DNA from: SIG440 sp045578305
GTDB taxonomy: Bacteria > Bacillota > Clostridia > Monoglobales > Monoglobaceae
NCBI GenBank assembly: GCA_045578305.1
Contig: JAZNKA010000051.1
Coordinates: 1-64,000, forward strand
Reading direction: 5' to 3'
Length of the DNA: 64,000 bases
The notes below the pieces were generated by a model that was given only the letters and a program-made list of their open reading frames with translations, had not been told where the DNA came from and did no database searches. This document shows, one piece after another, positions 43,266 through 51,954 of the stretch (positions are counted from its first letter, which is position 1; each line of letters opens with the position of its first letter). Both the position numbers and the translations under genes were made by a program.

Positions 43266-43514
43266 TTAGTCAGCAGAATAGGGCAAAAGTGCCATATATC
43301 TTGCTCTCTTGATAGCAACTGTAAGCTCTCTCTGATGCTTTGCACAGCAGCCGCTGATTCGTCTGGGAAGAATCTTAGCTCTTTCTGTGATATAGCGTCT
43401 GAGCTTTGCTACATCCTTGTAGTCAATGCAATCTACTTTGTCAGCGCAAAAAACACAAACCTTTCTTTTAGGTCTTCTGCTTCTTGATCTGTCATTTCTT
43501 TCCATCTCTTCCAT
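43266..43514 (-). CDS. rpsR: 30S ribosomal protein bS18
   Basis: 82 residues from ATG 43514, 8 bases after AAGGAGG (the in-frame TTG lies within the ribosome site). Binds 16S rRNA together with bS6. CVFCADKVDCIDYKDVAKLRRYITERAKILPRRISGCCAKHQREL has the family core with the C+ zinc-type cysteine set (CxxC, C, CC). Last gene of rpsF-ssb-rpsR. Confidence 0.97.
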   Translation of the reverse strand: MEEMERNDRSRSRRPKRKVCVFCADKVDCIDYKDVAKLRRYITERAKILPRRISGCCAKHQRELTVAIKRARYMALLPYSAD

Positions 43515-43580
43515 TTGAAATATCCTCCTTTTCAATCAATAATCGGTGATTTTTAAAACACCGTCTCTAGAAATCTTTTT

Positions 43581-44018
43581 TTAAAACGGCAAATCGTCGT
43601 TTGTTTCAAGGGTGACAAAATCGTCATCCTGCGATGCAGGCATCTCTGCAACATCACTGAGCGCTGCGCTTGCTGCGGGCGAGAACGAACTGCCTTCATC
43701 TGCACTGCGTTTGGACTCGCCAAACGAAACCTCGCTTGCAACAACTTCGGTTGCGTAGTTCTTTTTGCCGTCCTGACCCTCCCAGGTTCTTGTTTGAATT
43801 CTGCCGACAACGATAATCATTCTGCCCTTTGTGAAATATTTTTCAACAAATTCAGCTGTTTTGTTCCATGCGACACAGTTGATGAAGTCTGTGCTTCTGT
43901 TGTCGCCGTAGCCGTTGTCAATAGCAACAGTAAAACTGCAAACGGGTGTACCGCTGCCTGTGTGCCTGAGCTCGGGGTCGCGGGTAAGTCTGCCCATCAA
44001 AATCGCTTTGTTAATCAT
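43581..44018 (-). CDS. ssb: Single-stranded DNA-binding protein
   Basis: 145 residues from ATG 44018 (MINKAILMGRL). OB fold from 1 to about 105 (GRLTRDPELRHTGSGTPVCSFTVAID, NCVAWNKTAEFVEKYFTKGRMIIVVGRIQTRTWEGQDG), a short disordered linker, and the acidic tip DDLPF that recruits repair proteins. The ribosome site is weak (GCGAG), suggesting translation coupled to rpsF. Standard place between rpsF and rpsR. Confidence 0.97.
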   Translation of the reverse strand: MINKAILMGRLTRDPELRHTGSGTPVCSFTVAIDNGYGDNRSTDFINCVAWNKTAEFVEKYFTKGRMIIVVGRIQTRTWEGQDGKKNYATEVVASEVSFGESKRSADEGSSFSPAASAALSDVAEMPASQDDDFVTLETNDDLPF

Positions 44019-44054
44019 AAGCAATCTCGCTTTCTGTGCTTTTTTAAAGCATAA

Positions 44055-44354
44055 TTATTTGTTTTCCTTTTTGATAACCATGTTTCTGAGGATGCCGTCG
44101 GTAATACCGAATACACGCTCGAGCTCTGCGGGGAAGTCTGCCTTTGCCGCAAAGTTTATCAAAACATAGTAGCCTTCTGTTACATCATCAATCGGATAAG
44201 CCAATCTTCTGCGTCCCCATTCGTCAACGCTTTCAATTGTACCGTTAGCTTCGATCAATGACTTAAACTTATCAACGAGAGCAGTTGTTTCTGATTCGCT
44301 TTTTGTAGCGCTGATAATAAACAAAGCTTCGGACTTGTTGATAACTTCAACCAT
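44055..44354 (-). CDS. rpsF: 30S ribosomal protein bS6
   Basis: 99 residues from ATG 44354 with AAGGAGGTG; the upstream GTG is in the ribosome site. VDEWGRRRLAYPIDDVTEGYYVLINF is the S6 signature. First gene of the rpsF-ssb-rpsR operon, with its own strong promoter and a hairpin leader. Confidence 0.97.
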   Translation of the reverse strand: MVEVINKSEALFIISATKSESETTALVDKFKSLIEANGTIESVDEWGRRRLAYPIDDVTEGYYVLINFAAKADFPAELERVFGITDGILRNMVIKKENK

Positions 44355-44364
44355 TTTTTTCACC

Positions 44365-44415
44365 TCCTTGTGGACTTTGACTTTCGGTCGTGCCGAAAGT
44401 AAGGATTTCTCTAAC
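44365..44415 (-). promoter_or_regulatory. Likely S6:S18 ribosomal leader hairpin
   Basis: ACTTTCGG (44380-44387) and CCGAAAGT (44393-44400) form an 8-bp hairpin with a 5-base loop in the 60-base rpsF leader, and a CCG motif abuts the loop on the transcript. Binding of the S6-S18 complex to a CCG-bearing leader hairpin is the known autoregulation in many Firmicutes. The second helix of that motif was not worked out. Confidence 0.5.
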
Positions 44416-44421
44416 CAATAA

Positions 44422-44450
44422 ATTATAATACCTTTTTACGATGTTGTCAA
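44422..44450 (-). promoter_or_regulatory. Consensus sigma-A promoter of rpsF-ssb-rpsR
   Basis: On the minus strand TTGACA (44445-44450), 17 bases, TATAAT (44422-44427): a perfect consensus promoter. Confidence 0.92.
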
Positions 44451-44510
44451 GCATAAATTTTCCTGTAGTTGAATATATTTTAAGAAATATTTGCAAAGGA
44501 CAGAGTATTT

Positions 44511-45455
44511 ATGAAGAAAATATCATGTTTGGGTTTGATTGTGTATGTGCTGGTGATGGTTTTTGTCCCTGTTATCACAGGACTATTATTTTTTGCAAAA
44601 GAGGAAGACCTGCCCAAAGGCTATGAAGAAAGCGTAAATACAGAGATAAGCTACTTTGACTTAGCGGACGGAAAGGTCAAAACCTGTGACCTTGAGGAAT
44701 ACCTTGTGGGCGTTCTTGCGGCAGAAATGCCTGCCGAATACGAACTTGAGGCACTTAAGGCGCAGGCGGTTGCGGCGCGAAGCTATATTTTGAGTAAGAA
44801 AGGCAGCAAATCAAACGAACATCCGACGGCGGATATATGCAATGATTCTGCGCATTGCAAGGGACACCTTGACGAAAAAACGGCAAGAAACCGTTGGGGA
44901 AAGAAAAAGAGCGATAAATACTGGCAAAAGCTTACCAGGGCGACCAAAGAAACAAAAGGCGAGTATATGATTTGTGGCGAAGAAGTGGTCGAGGCATTTT
45001 TTTTCGCACGCAGTGGAGGAAGGACCGAAAATTCGGAGGATGTCTGGGGCGAAAGCCGTCCGTATCTTAAGTCGGTTGAAAGCGAGGGGGATTTAAGGTA
45101 TCCGGAATTTGTCTCGATGGTGGAATTTAAAAATGCAGATGCGCAAAAGCTGCTTGGAATTGCCGAAGAACAATTGAATATCGGCAAAATCGTACGCACA
45201 GACGGCGGAAACGTAAAAAGCATAGAAATTGACGGCAGAGAGTTTAAGGGGACCGAAATAAGAAAAATTTTTGACCTTAAGTCAGCGGATTTTGATATCA
45301 CACAAACTGATAAATCGGTGATATTCAGCGTGAGGGGATTTGGTCACGGCGTAGGAATGAGCCAATTCGGAGCAAACGAAATGGCAAAAAGTGGGGAAAA
45401 ATACACAGAAATTTTGTCACATTATTATACAAATATACAAATTGTAAAAAAATGA
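44511..45455 (+). CDS. spoIID: Stage II sporulation protein D
   Basis: 314 residues. Lytic transglycosylase that removes septal peptidoglycan during engulfment. One N-terminal membrane helix (GLIVYVLVMVFVPVITGLLFF), then LEEYLVGVLAAEMPAEYELEALKAQAVAARSYIL with the catalytic Glu, the SpoIID zinc Cys pair (CNDSAHC), RSGGRTENSEDVWGESRPYLKSVES, and the C-terminal GFGHGVGMSQFGANEMAKSG. About the expected length. Its presence identifies an endospore former. Confidence 0.96.
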   Translation: MKKISCLGLIVYVLVMVFVPVITGLLFFAKEEDLPKGYEESVNTEISYFDLADGKVKTCDLEEYLVGVLAAEMPAEYELEALKAQAVAARSYILSKKGSKSNEHPTADICNDSAHCKGHLDEKTARNRWGKKKSDKYWQKLTRATKETKGEYMICGEEVVEAFFFARSGGRTENSEDVWGESRPYLKSVESEGDLRYPEFVSMVEFKNADAQKLLGIAEEQLNIGKIVRTDGGNVKSIEIDGREFKGTEIRKIFDLKSADFDITQTDKSVIFSVRGFGHGVGMSQFGANEMAKSGEKYTEILSHYYTNIQIVKK

Positions 45456-45551
45456 TGTAAAAAATCTTTTCCTAAGAACGAAAATATGTTAAAATGATAA
45501 AAAAAGCGAGCCTGTTTTGATAAAACAGCTTTCAGGAAAGGTGGGCATTTA

Positions 45552-46181
45552 ATGAATACTATTATTACTTTGGGAAGACAGCTTGGCTCAAACGGAAAGA
45601 TAATTGGTCAGAATCTGGCAGAAAAGCTTGGTTACAAATTCTATGACAAAGAAATTATAGCAAGAATTGCAAAGGAAAACGGCCTCAGCGAAGCGGTTTT
45701 TTCTGAGATGGACGAAAAACCCACAACAAGCCTGCTTTATTCGCTTGTGATGGGTGTGCAGTCAACAAAGGGACTTTATTATCAGTATAATGATTTTTTG
45801 AATGGAGACAATCTGTTCAAACTTCAGGTGGATTTGATAAGAAAGATTGCAAAAGAGGGCCCCTGCGTTATAGTCGGCAGATGTGCAGATTATATTTTGC
45901 GTGACGAGCCGGGACTTATCAGCCTCTTCCTTTATGCAGATACCGAAGCAAGAGTAAAAACGCTTATGGGAAGAGACGGTATGAGCGAAAAAGAAGCTCG
46001 CGGAGCAGTATCCAAGGCAGACAAACGGCGCTCGAATTATTACAATTTTTACACCAATCGCACTTGGGGCAATGTAAACAATTACAATTTGTGTATTGAT
46101 ACAGCATCTTTGCCAAAAGAGAAGTGCGTAGACTTTTTGCTGTCGTATATAAAGGAAAAGGAAAAAACCTTTATTGATTAA
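45552..46181 (+). CDS. Cytidylate kinase-like family protein
   Basis: 209 residues. The Cytidylate_kin2 family begins IITLGRQLGSNGKIIGQNLAEKLGYKFYDKEII, with the P-loop variant GRQLGSNGK. GPCVIVGRCADYILRDEPGLISLFLYA and RDGMSEKEA are typical. It resembles but is distinct from Cmk; the phosphate acceptor is not known for this branch, and the protein is common in gut Firmicutes. AAAGGTGG ribosome site; terminator just after the stop. Confidence 0.88.
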   Translation: MNTIITLGRQLGSNGKIIGQNLAEKLGYKFYDKEIIARIAKENGLSEAVFSEMDEKPTTSLLYSLVMGVQSTKGLYYQYNDFLNGDNLFKLQVDLIRKIAKEGPCVIVGRCADYILRDEPGLISLFLYADTEARVKTLMGRDGMSEKEARGAVSKADKRRSNYYNFYTNRTWGNVNNYNLCIDTASLPKEKCVDFLLSYIKEKEKTFID

Positions 46182-46197
46182 CAACTTGCATAAACTT

Positions 46198-46237
46198 CAC
46201 CCCTTTTTGATATACATTCAAAAAGGGGTGTTTTTTT
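46198..46237 (+). terminator. Terminator whose 3' arm carries the next gene's ribosome site
   Basis: CACCCCTTTTTGA (46198-46210) pairs perfectly over 13 bp with TCAAAAAGGGGTG (46218-46230) followed by T7. The flippase gene starts at TTG 46236 immediately after, with AAAGGGGTG of the stem as its only ribosome site. Confidence 0.9.
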
Positions 46238-47753
46238 GAGCAAACAAAATATGCTTAGGAGTACAGTTTTGCTGACAATATCCGGGATACTGGCAAAAAC
46301 TGTTGATTTTGTTTTTCGTACTTTTTATTCGCGCAGTCTTGGAAGCGAGGGAATGGGAATTTTTTCGCTGTGTTTTGCGGTGCACGGAATTATGTTGAAT
46401 ATTGCAAGCGGCGGACTTGGTGTAGCTGTTTCGAAATCTGTTTCTGAGTGTTATTCCACAGGACAGTTGGGTCAGGCGAACAAGACAATGAAAGCCGCTC
46501 TGAGTGCGGTATTTATCCTGAGCCTTAGTGCAATAGGAACGGTGTGTATATTTTCAAAAACGATTGCGACCGAGGTCTTAAAAGAACCCAGATGCAGTAT
46601 AAGCCTTGTTTGTATTGCACCGACCGTACTTTTTATGGGTATTTCGTATTGCGTAAAGGGGTATTTTTATGCGACAAGACGGGTCGCAATTCCTGCTTCG
46701 TCGGAGTTTTTGGAGCAGTTGATAAAGATTGTTTCAACAGTCTTTTTTCTTTCAAAAATGCTGCCAAAGGGAGTGGAGTTTGGGTGTGCGGCGGTATTTT
46801 TGGGTATGAGTGCAGGCGAGTTTTCATCATGCCTTTATTTAAGCTTGTTTTATATGTCAGACGCCCAAAAGTGCGGAGTCAAACAAAAAACAGGTGTACC
46901 CGCACTGTCCAGACTTTTAAAGGTGTCAATCCCAATAATGATAACTTCACTTGTCTGCTCTTTTTTCAGAATGCATGAAGAAGTACTTGTTGTACAGTCA
47001 CTTGAAAAATCTGGGCTTTCTAAGCCGGAGGCTTTGTCAGCCTATGGCTCAGTTCGAGGTATGGTTATGCCCCTTATTGTGTTTCCACTTACACTTCTTT
47101 CATCGTGCTTTACATTGTTGGTACCCGAAATTTCGAGAGCGTATGCCATGAAAAACAAAGTGCGGCTTCAAAGCCTTGTCGCAAAAATTTATCGCTTTTG
47201 CACGCTCTTTGGATTTTTTGTTCTTTGTACATTTTTTGTTTTTGGCGAAAGACTTTCTTTTTTTGCATATCATACATATCAAATAGCACAACCGCTTAAA
47301 ATTCTTGCGGTGATTTCGCCACTTATGTTTGTGGATTCGGTTTCAACAGGGATACTCAATGGGATGGGCAAGCAGACAAGACTGCTCCTTTTTTGCCTGC
47401 TGGACTCGGCCTCAAGAATTTTGATGATTTATATTTTTATGCCAAGGATTGGTATGCCGGCACTGCTTTTGACCATTATATTCAGCAATGTCCTTACTTC
47501 ATGCCTGACATACAAAAGTGTAATTGGTTTTTCGGATATCAAAATCAAAAGTTCGGGTCGCATATGGCGGCATATTGCGGCAACCGTATTTGCGACGATT
47601 ATTGTACGAAAAGTCCTTCCGGATATTGGAGGTGTGTACGAAATGACTATTGGGATAGCCGCCTTGGCTATGGTTTATTTTGTCTTTTCGTTCATTTTTG
47701 GTGCTGCAAAAAAAAGCGACTTTGGATGGCTTTTTGGAAGGATGTTTTTTTAA
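46236..47753 (+). CDS. SpoVB-type polysaccharide/lipid flippase
   Basis: 505 residues, about 14 membrane helices, MOP superfamily (MATE/MVF relatives). LAKTVDFVFRTFYSRSLGSEGMGIFSLCFAVHGIMLNIASGGLGVAVSKSVSE is the N-terminal family signature. SpoVB-like proteins flip lipid-linked wall precursors, including for the spore cortex. The TTG start at 46236 uses a ribosome site within the terminator stem; ATG 46251 is an alternative but has no ribosome site. Followed at 66 bases by a GT2 and a GT-C-like gene, a possible surface-glycan set. Confidence 0.87.
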   Translation: MSKQNMLRSTVLLTISGILAKTVDFVFRTFYSRSLGSEGMGIFSLCFAVHGIMLNIASGGLGVAVSKSVSECYSTGQLGQANKTMKAALSAVFILSLSAIGTVCIFSKTIATEVLKEPRCSISLVCIAPTVLFMGISYCVKGYFYATRRVAIPASSEFLEQLIKIVSTVFFLSKMLPKGVEFGCAAVFLGMSAGEFSSCLYLSLFYMSDAQKCGVKQKTGVPALSRLLKVSIPIMITSLVCSFFRMHEEVLVVQSLEKSGLSKPEALSAYGSVRGMVMPLIVFPLTLLSSCFTLLVPEISRAYAMKNKVRLQSLVAKIYRFCTLFGFFVLCTFFVFGERLSFFAYHTYQIAQPLKILAVISPLMFVDSVSTGILNGMGKQTRLLLFCLLDSASRILMIYIFMPRIGMPALLLTIIFSNVLTSCLTYKSVIGFSDIKIKSSGRIWRHIAATVFATIIVRKVLPDIGGVYEMTIGIAALAMVYFVFSFIFGAAKKSDFGWLFGRMFF

Positions 47754-47819
47754 AAAATACATTTCAGGGACATTGAATAAGCATAAAGGAAAACAACCAT
47801 ACTAAAACAGGTGATATCC

Positions 47820-48530
47820 TTGAAAGTTTCGGTAGTTATTCCTGCTTATAATGAAGAAAAAACAATAAAAAACACATTGATTTCTTATGCCGGATTTTTA
47901 AAGAATTCGTTTGACGAATTTGAACTTATTGCGGTAAACGATGGGAGCACAGACGGCACACTCCGCGAAATAACAAGTTCTGATTGCGCAAAAGTGATTT
48001 CATATTCACAAAATCGGGGCAAAGGGTATGCTGTAAAACGCGGAGTTTTGATGGCGACGGGAGACTATATTTTTTTTACAGATGCAGACTGCTCGTTTGC
48101 ACCTGATAATATAAAACACGCTGTTTTAATTATGGAAAAAGGTTTGGCAAAAGGGGTTGTTGGGATAAGAGAAAACCGTGACAGTGAGTATTCTTTGTCA
48201 AGACGAATACTTTCGGACGGATTAAAAAAGCTGCTTGGTATGACACTTAAAATTGATAGCAGTGATTCACAATGCGGGTTTAAGGGGTTTGACAAAAGAA
48301 CCGCGAAATACCTTTTTTCAAGGATGAAAATTTTTGATTTCGGTTTTGATATCGAAATTATGTATCTGGCAAAAAAACTAAGAATTCAGCTTGAAAAATT
48401 TCCCGTAATCTTTTGTCACCGAAGCGATTCTAAAGTTAAACCGGTTTTAACGGCGTGGCGGATATTCAGGGATATTTTTGCAATAATAAAAAACGAGAGG
48501 GATTTCGGGTGGTATGCAAACAAAATATAA
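47820..48530 (+). CDS. GT2 glycosyltransferase, polyprenyl-phosphate type
   Basis: 236 residues from TTG 47820, 6 bases after AGGTG (GTG 47811 is an alternative but lies in the ribosome site). Catalytic domain of dolichyl/polyprenyl-phosphate glycosyltransferases: VVIPAYNEEKTIKNTLISY, VNDGSTDGTLREI, FTDADCSF (DxD), DSQCGFKGFDKRTAKYLF, FGFDIEIMYLAKK. There are no membrane helices. Such enzymes load glucose or similar onto undecaprenyl phosphate, donor for GT-C enzymes like the next gene. The two overlap by 17 bases. Confidence 0.9.
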   Translation: MKVSVVIPAYNEEKTIKNTLISYAGFLKNSFDEFELIAVNDGSTDGTLREITSSDCAKVISYSQNRGKGYAVKRGVLMATGDYIFFTDADCSFAPDNIKHAVLIMEKGLAKGVVGIRENRDSEYSLSRRILSDGLKKLLGMTLKIDSSDSQCGFKGFDKRTAKYLFSRMKIFDFGFDIEIMYLAKKLRIQLEKFPVIFCHRSDSKVKPVLTAWRIFRDIFAIIKNERDFGWYANKI

Positions 48531-49878
48531 AATTTCGGACAAAGAACGTGAGGATATATTGTTTTTTGTGCTGACGATACTTACATTTTTTCGATATTCG
48601 TATTTTGGATTTGACTACACACCGTATCTTGATGATTATGTCCAGTATTCGTTTTACCCGTCTTCCCCGGAACCCTGGCAAAACATATTGACAGGAGGGG
48701 CGGGAATTTTGCTTACAAGGCCTTTGGCGGGACTTGCAGACTTTTTTTTATGGAGCAGATTTTATGAAAATTCGGGGGTTGTGCTGGCGATAATATCTCT
48801 GATGTATGGTGTTTCCGGGGTGATGTTTTCAAAGGCGCTGAAAAAATTCAGCATTTCGGCAGGACCTTTGTTTTTTGCGGTGTTTTTATTCTTACCGGCA
48901 AACAGCGAGGGGACATATTGGATTTCGGCATCGACACGTATTGTTGTTTCGCTTTTTTTGATTTCGGCATCAATTCTTGCTGCAGCAAATGAAAAAACAA
49001 TACTTTTCTTTTTGTTTAACTTTTTGTCAATGTGGTTTTACGAGCAAACGGCACTTTTGTCTTTTGCGGCAGGACTTTTGGTAAGCATAGAAAAAAAGTC
49101 GCCCAAGATGTTGATGGCAACTTTTTTGTCAGCGCTTGCACTTTTTTTATTTTATTTTAATTTTGCATCAAAAGGCGATAATGCACACAGAATGCAAATT
49201 GTCGCGGCAGCAGAGGTTCCTGCCAATATATTAAAAACGACAAGGTCATTTTTTGAAGTTTTGTTTGGAGTAAACTTTAAAATCTCGACCCAAGGTTTTG
49301 CAAGAGGCTTTAATACTGTAGCAAAGGATTTTTCGATACTTTGGATTTCGACATTGACAATTTTGGTGTCAGTTTTTTTTGCTTTGGAACAAAATACCAA
49401 AAAATCAGAGGTGAAGCTGAAAAAATCTCTGACAGCCGGACTTGTTTTGATGATTGCACCGCTTGTCCCCTTTTTTGTAATTAAAAACAGCGTCTTTAAC
49501 CTGAGAAATCTTGTCCCGTCTTTGCCAGGACTTGCCATAATTGCGGGTGCGATTTTTGATGTGCGGGGCAAAAGGTGGGCAGCAGCACTTTCGGCGGTTT
49601 TGATTTTTGTTTTTTCGCTATCCTCGGTGTCCGAGTTTGGTGATTACAACTTTACTGCAAAGCGTGATGCTTTGCTTGCTCAAAAAATTTCACAGCAGAT
49701 AACGGCAGATACCCCTAAAATATCGGTAAAAATAAATACCCCAAAGTACTATGCACAAAATGCACCCTACAATGACCACATAATGAGTATGACAGGCTCG
49801 GATTGGGGACTGAGCGGGATTGTGCGCACATTAAGCAACAACCGAAAGGTTGTGGTTGAGTCAATTGAGCAAGAATAA
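48514..49878 (+). CDS. Multi-span membrane protein, GT-C glycosyltransferase-like
   Basis: 454 residues, about 11 hydrophobic segments and a soluble C-terminal tail from about 380. The first extracytoplasmic loop has YTPYLDDYVQYSFYP, with paired Asp residues as in GT-C enzymes that use lipid-linked sugars. No closer family is recognised. Context strongly supports the reading: it overlaps a polyprenyl-phosphate GT2 and follows a flippase, the usual trio for transferring a sugar to an outside acceptor. It ends 8 bases from the convergent deacetylase gene, with no clear terminator between. Confidence 0.7.
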   Translation: MQTKYKISDKEREDILFFVLTILTFFRYSYFGFDYTPYLDDYVQYSFYPSSPEPWQNILTGGAGILLTRPLAGLADFFLWSRFYENSGVVLAIISLMYGVSGVMFSKALKKFSISAGPLFFAVFLFLPANSEGTYWISASTRIVVSLFLISASILAAANEKTILFFLFNFLSMWFYEQTALLSFAAGLLVSIEKKSPKMLMATFLSALALFLFYFNFASKGDNAHRMQIVAAAEVPANILKTTRSFFEVLFGVNFKISTQGFARGFNTVAKDFSILWISTLTILVSVFFALEQNTKKSEVKLKKSLTAGLVLMIAPLVPFFVIKNSVFNLRNLVPSLPGLAIIAGAIFDVRGKRWAAALSAVLIFVFSLSSVSEFGDYNFTAKRDALLAQKISQQITADTPKISVKINTPKYYAQNAPYNDHIMSMTGSDWGLSGIVRTLSNNRKVVVESIEQE

Positions 49879-49885
49879 ATTTTAC

Positions 49886-50812
49886 TTATTTAAGAATGCT
49901 CTCGGCAGATTTTTTTTGTGTTCTTAGATAGCGCTTCATCATATAAAGGCATTCAGGGTCTCGACTAACCTTGTTCATGCCGCTTTCGCACGAAAGCGAA
50001 GCTTTAAAACCCATTTCCTTAATAATATCAAACGAGGCGTTGCTGACACTGCCGAACGGATAGGTAAAGGTGGTTGGTGTGTAGTTGGTATTTTGCTTGA
50101 ATTTGTCCTGAAGATTTCCCAAATCCTCGGTCAGCATAGCTTTGTAGGCACTGTCGGATTCTCCGCGTTTCTTTTTGCTTCCGTTGCGACCCTTGTCTGT
50201 TGTGTGCAGATTGTAGGAGTGATTTTGCATTTCCACAAGGCCCGAGTCAATCATTTTTTTTACATCGTTCCATGTGACATGCGAATAGCTGGGGTTTTGG
50301 TCAGGCGTGTCGGTGTAAAGGTCGGTGTAGTAACCGATAATTGATAAAACTGCTTTGGAATCGTACTTTTCAAGAAGCGGAAAGGCATAAAGAAAGTTGT
50401 TTGAGTAGCCATCGTCAAAGGTCAATACAACAGGTTTTTTGGGGAGAGGCGTTCCTTTTTCGACAAAATCTATAAGGTCCTGCATAACGATTGTGGTGTA
50501 GCCGTTTTCTTTCAAAAATTTGAGGTCCTTCTCAAATGCAGCCTCACTTATTATGTAGTTGCCGTGTGTGTTGGTGCTGCGAAGTATGCTGTGATACATA
50601 AGAATGGGCACATCAACGGTCATCTTTTTGGCAGAAGATTCAAGACTGTCTTCGTCGGTCATGTCGTCAATAAGAGCTTTTTCTTGAGGTGCAGGTGCTG
50701 TTGTGGGGGCAGAACTTTCGCCACTATACAGCTTGATTATGCCAAAGCTTGCAAGAGTCACGGCAAAAACTGCGAAGTAATATATAAGAGTTTTCATTTT
50801 TATAACGAACAT
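49886..50812 (-). CDS. Polysaccharide deacetylase, membrane-anchored
   Basis: 308 residues. N-terminal membrane anchor (TLIYYFAVFAVTLASFGIIKLY), a linker with Ala/Pro/Thr, then a CE4/NodB domain: VPILMYHSI, PVVLTFDDGYSNN with the two catalytic/metal Asp, MQNHSYNLH with His ligands, TFTYPFGSVSN. Members remove acetyl groups from peptidoglycan or other surface glycans. ATG 50812 with GGAAAGGA upstream. It follows the M23 peptidase on the same strand, suggesting a wall-maintenance unit. Confidence 0.93.
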   Translation of the reverse strand: MFVIKMKTLIYYFAVFAVTLASFGIIKLYSGESSAPTTAPAPQEKALIDDMTDEDSLESSAKKMTVDVPILMYHSILRSTNTHGNYIISEAAFEKDLKFLKENGYTTIVMQDLIDFVEKGTPLPKKPVVLTFDDGYSNNFLYAFPLLEKYDSKAVLSIIGYYTDLYTDTPDQNPSYSHVTWNDVKKMIDSGLVEMQNHSYNLHTTDKGRNGSKKKRGESDSAYKAMLTEDLGNLQDKFKQNTNYTPTTFTYPFGSVSNASFDIIKEMGFKASLSCESGMNKVSRDPECLYMMKRYLRTQKKSAESILK

Positions 50813-50834
50813 TAAAAATCAATCCTTTCCTGGT

Positions 50835-51917
50835 CTATTCCGTATTTTCGACAGATTTTTCAAAAAAGTCGTATTTGCGCCTTATTTCTCCTGTAAGTTC
50901 TTCTTTTTCTGTAGTGGATGTATTGCGCGAAAGAAATTTTGTGATTTCATAGCAGTCAATCCAGATTTCGCCGTTTCCGTCTTTTTGGGATTCGTCAAAA
51001 ATAAGCTGAATTCCAAAATGAAGATGCGGTGTGTCTATGTTGTTGGTGTTTTCTTTAGAACTGTAGCCTGTCATACCCAGGTATCCAATCACGTCCCCTG
51101 CCTTGACGGTGTGCCCTATTGACAAATCGCCAGGATAAGGATGGTTTTTTCGAAGATGAGCGTAGTAATAATAACGCTTTCTGTCAAAGCTTCGTATTCC
51201 TATCCTCCAACCACCGTATTGATTCCAACCGATTGCTTCGACGGTACCACTTTCAACAGCGATGATAGGCGTGCCGATATTTCCCATGATATCGTGGCCA
51301 AGATGTTTTCGCTTGTAACCGTAAGAACGCGACGCACCAAAGTCGTCATAGTGCGAATATCCATAGCCTTTTGCAATGGGAGAAAAAGCTTTTAGACCAT
51401 ATTTTTTGGTGTATTCAAGTTCACCTGTTTCTTTTGATGCCTCCTGTACCTCGTATTCACCGACGAACTCTTTCAAAATGGCGGAATATGCTTCGTGATA
51501 ATAAGGATAGTATTTCATATCGCGGGTGATATCCTCAATTTTTTCGCCGACTTTAAGGCGGTTTGCCAAAGAGTCAAGGTCTTTTGTCTGAAATTTTGAA
51601 AAATCTCCGCCGTATTTTGATCCAAGTACTGACAAAAGCTCAATCCAGTCAAGGTGCACTTCTTTGTCCAGACTCTCAATGTCAAGCTTCATTGCTTTTT
51701 GCATTGCAGTATCTGTAACCCTGAAATCCACCCATTTAATAAACTCTTTTTTAGGAGCAGGTGATTTAACATTGATTTTTGGGGTGATTTGATTTGCTGT
51801 GGGAATATCTTTTAAATATCCAATGGCAAACGACAAAACAAGAACAGCCAGCGCACAAAAAATAACAATTTTGCGGTTAAGCCGAAATGATATAAATATA
51901 AAAACACCCCCTCCCAT
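50835..51917 (-). CDS. M23 (LytM) peptidase family protein, start uncertain
   Basis: 360 residues from ATG 51917. One membrane helix (IVIFCALAVLVLSFAIGYL), a helical region (about 65-190), then LytM/Peptidase_M23: HLGHDIMGNIGTPIIAVESGTVEAIGWN, YYYAHL, LHFGI. The zinc ligands (H-x3-D, HxH) are complete, so it may be an active wall hydrolase. The longer open frame to 52277 overlaps the upstream gene and is rejected. ATG 51917 lies inside the terminator stem and lacks a ribosome site; GGAGGGGGTG follows it, so translation may start at a non-AUG codon near 51899. Confidence 0.88.
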   Translation of the reverse strand: MGGGVFIFISFRLNRKIVIFCALAVLVLSFAIGYLKDIPTANQITPKINVKSPAPKKEFIKWVDFRVTDTAMQKAMKLDIESLDKEVHLDWIELLSVLGSKYGGDFSKFQTKDLDSLANRLKVGEKIEDITRDMKYYPYYHEAYSAILKEFVGEYEVQEASKETGELEYTKKYGLKAFSPIAKGYGYSHYDDFGASRSYGYKRKHLGHDIMGNIGTPIIAVESGTVEAIGWNQYGGWRIGIRSFDRKRYYYYAHLRKNHPYPGDLSIGHTVKAGDVIGYLGMTGYSSKENTNNIDTPHLHFGIQLIFDESQKDGNGEIWIDCYEITKFLSRNTSTTEKEELTGEIRRKYDFFEKSVENTE

Positions 51918-51935
51918 AAAGTTTATGGAAAGGGG
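51900..51935 (-). terminator. Terminator between CpXC and M23 genes, overlapping the M23 start
   Basis: On the minus strand CCCC-TTT-CCATAAA pairs with TTTATGG-GA-GGGG (51908-51935), then GTG and T5 (51900-51904). The same GGGGTGTTTTT arrangement is seen at 46225-46235. Confidence 0.8.
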
Positions 51936-51954
51936 CGCGTGAATATGTCCCAAA

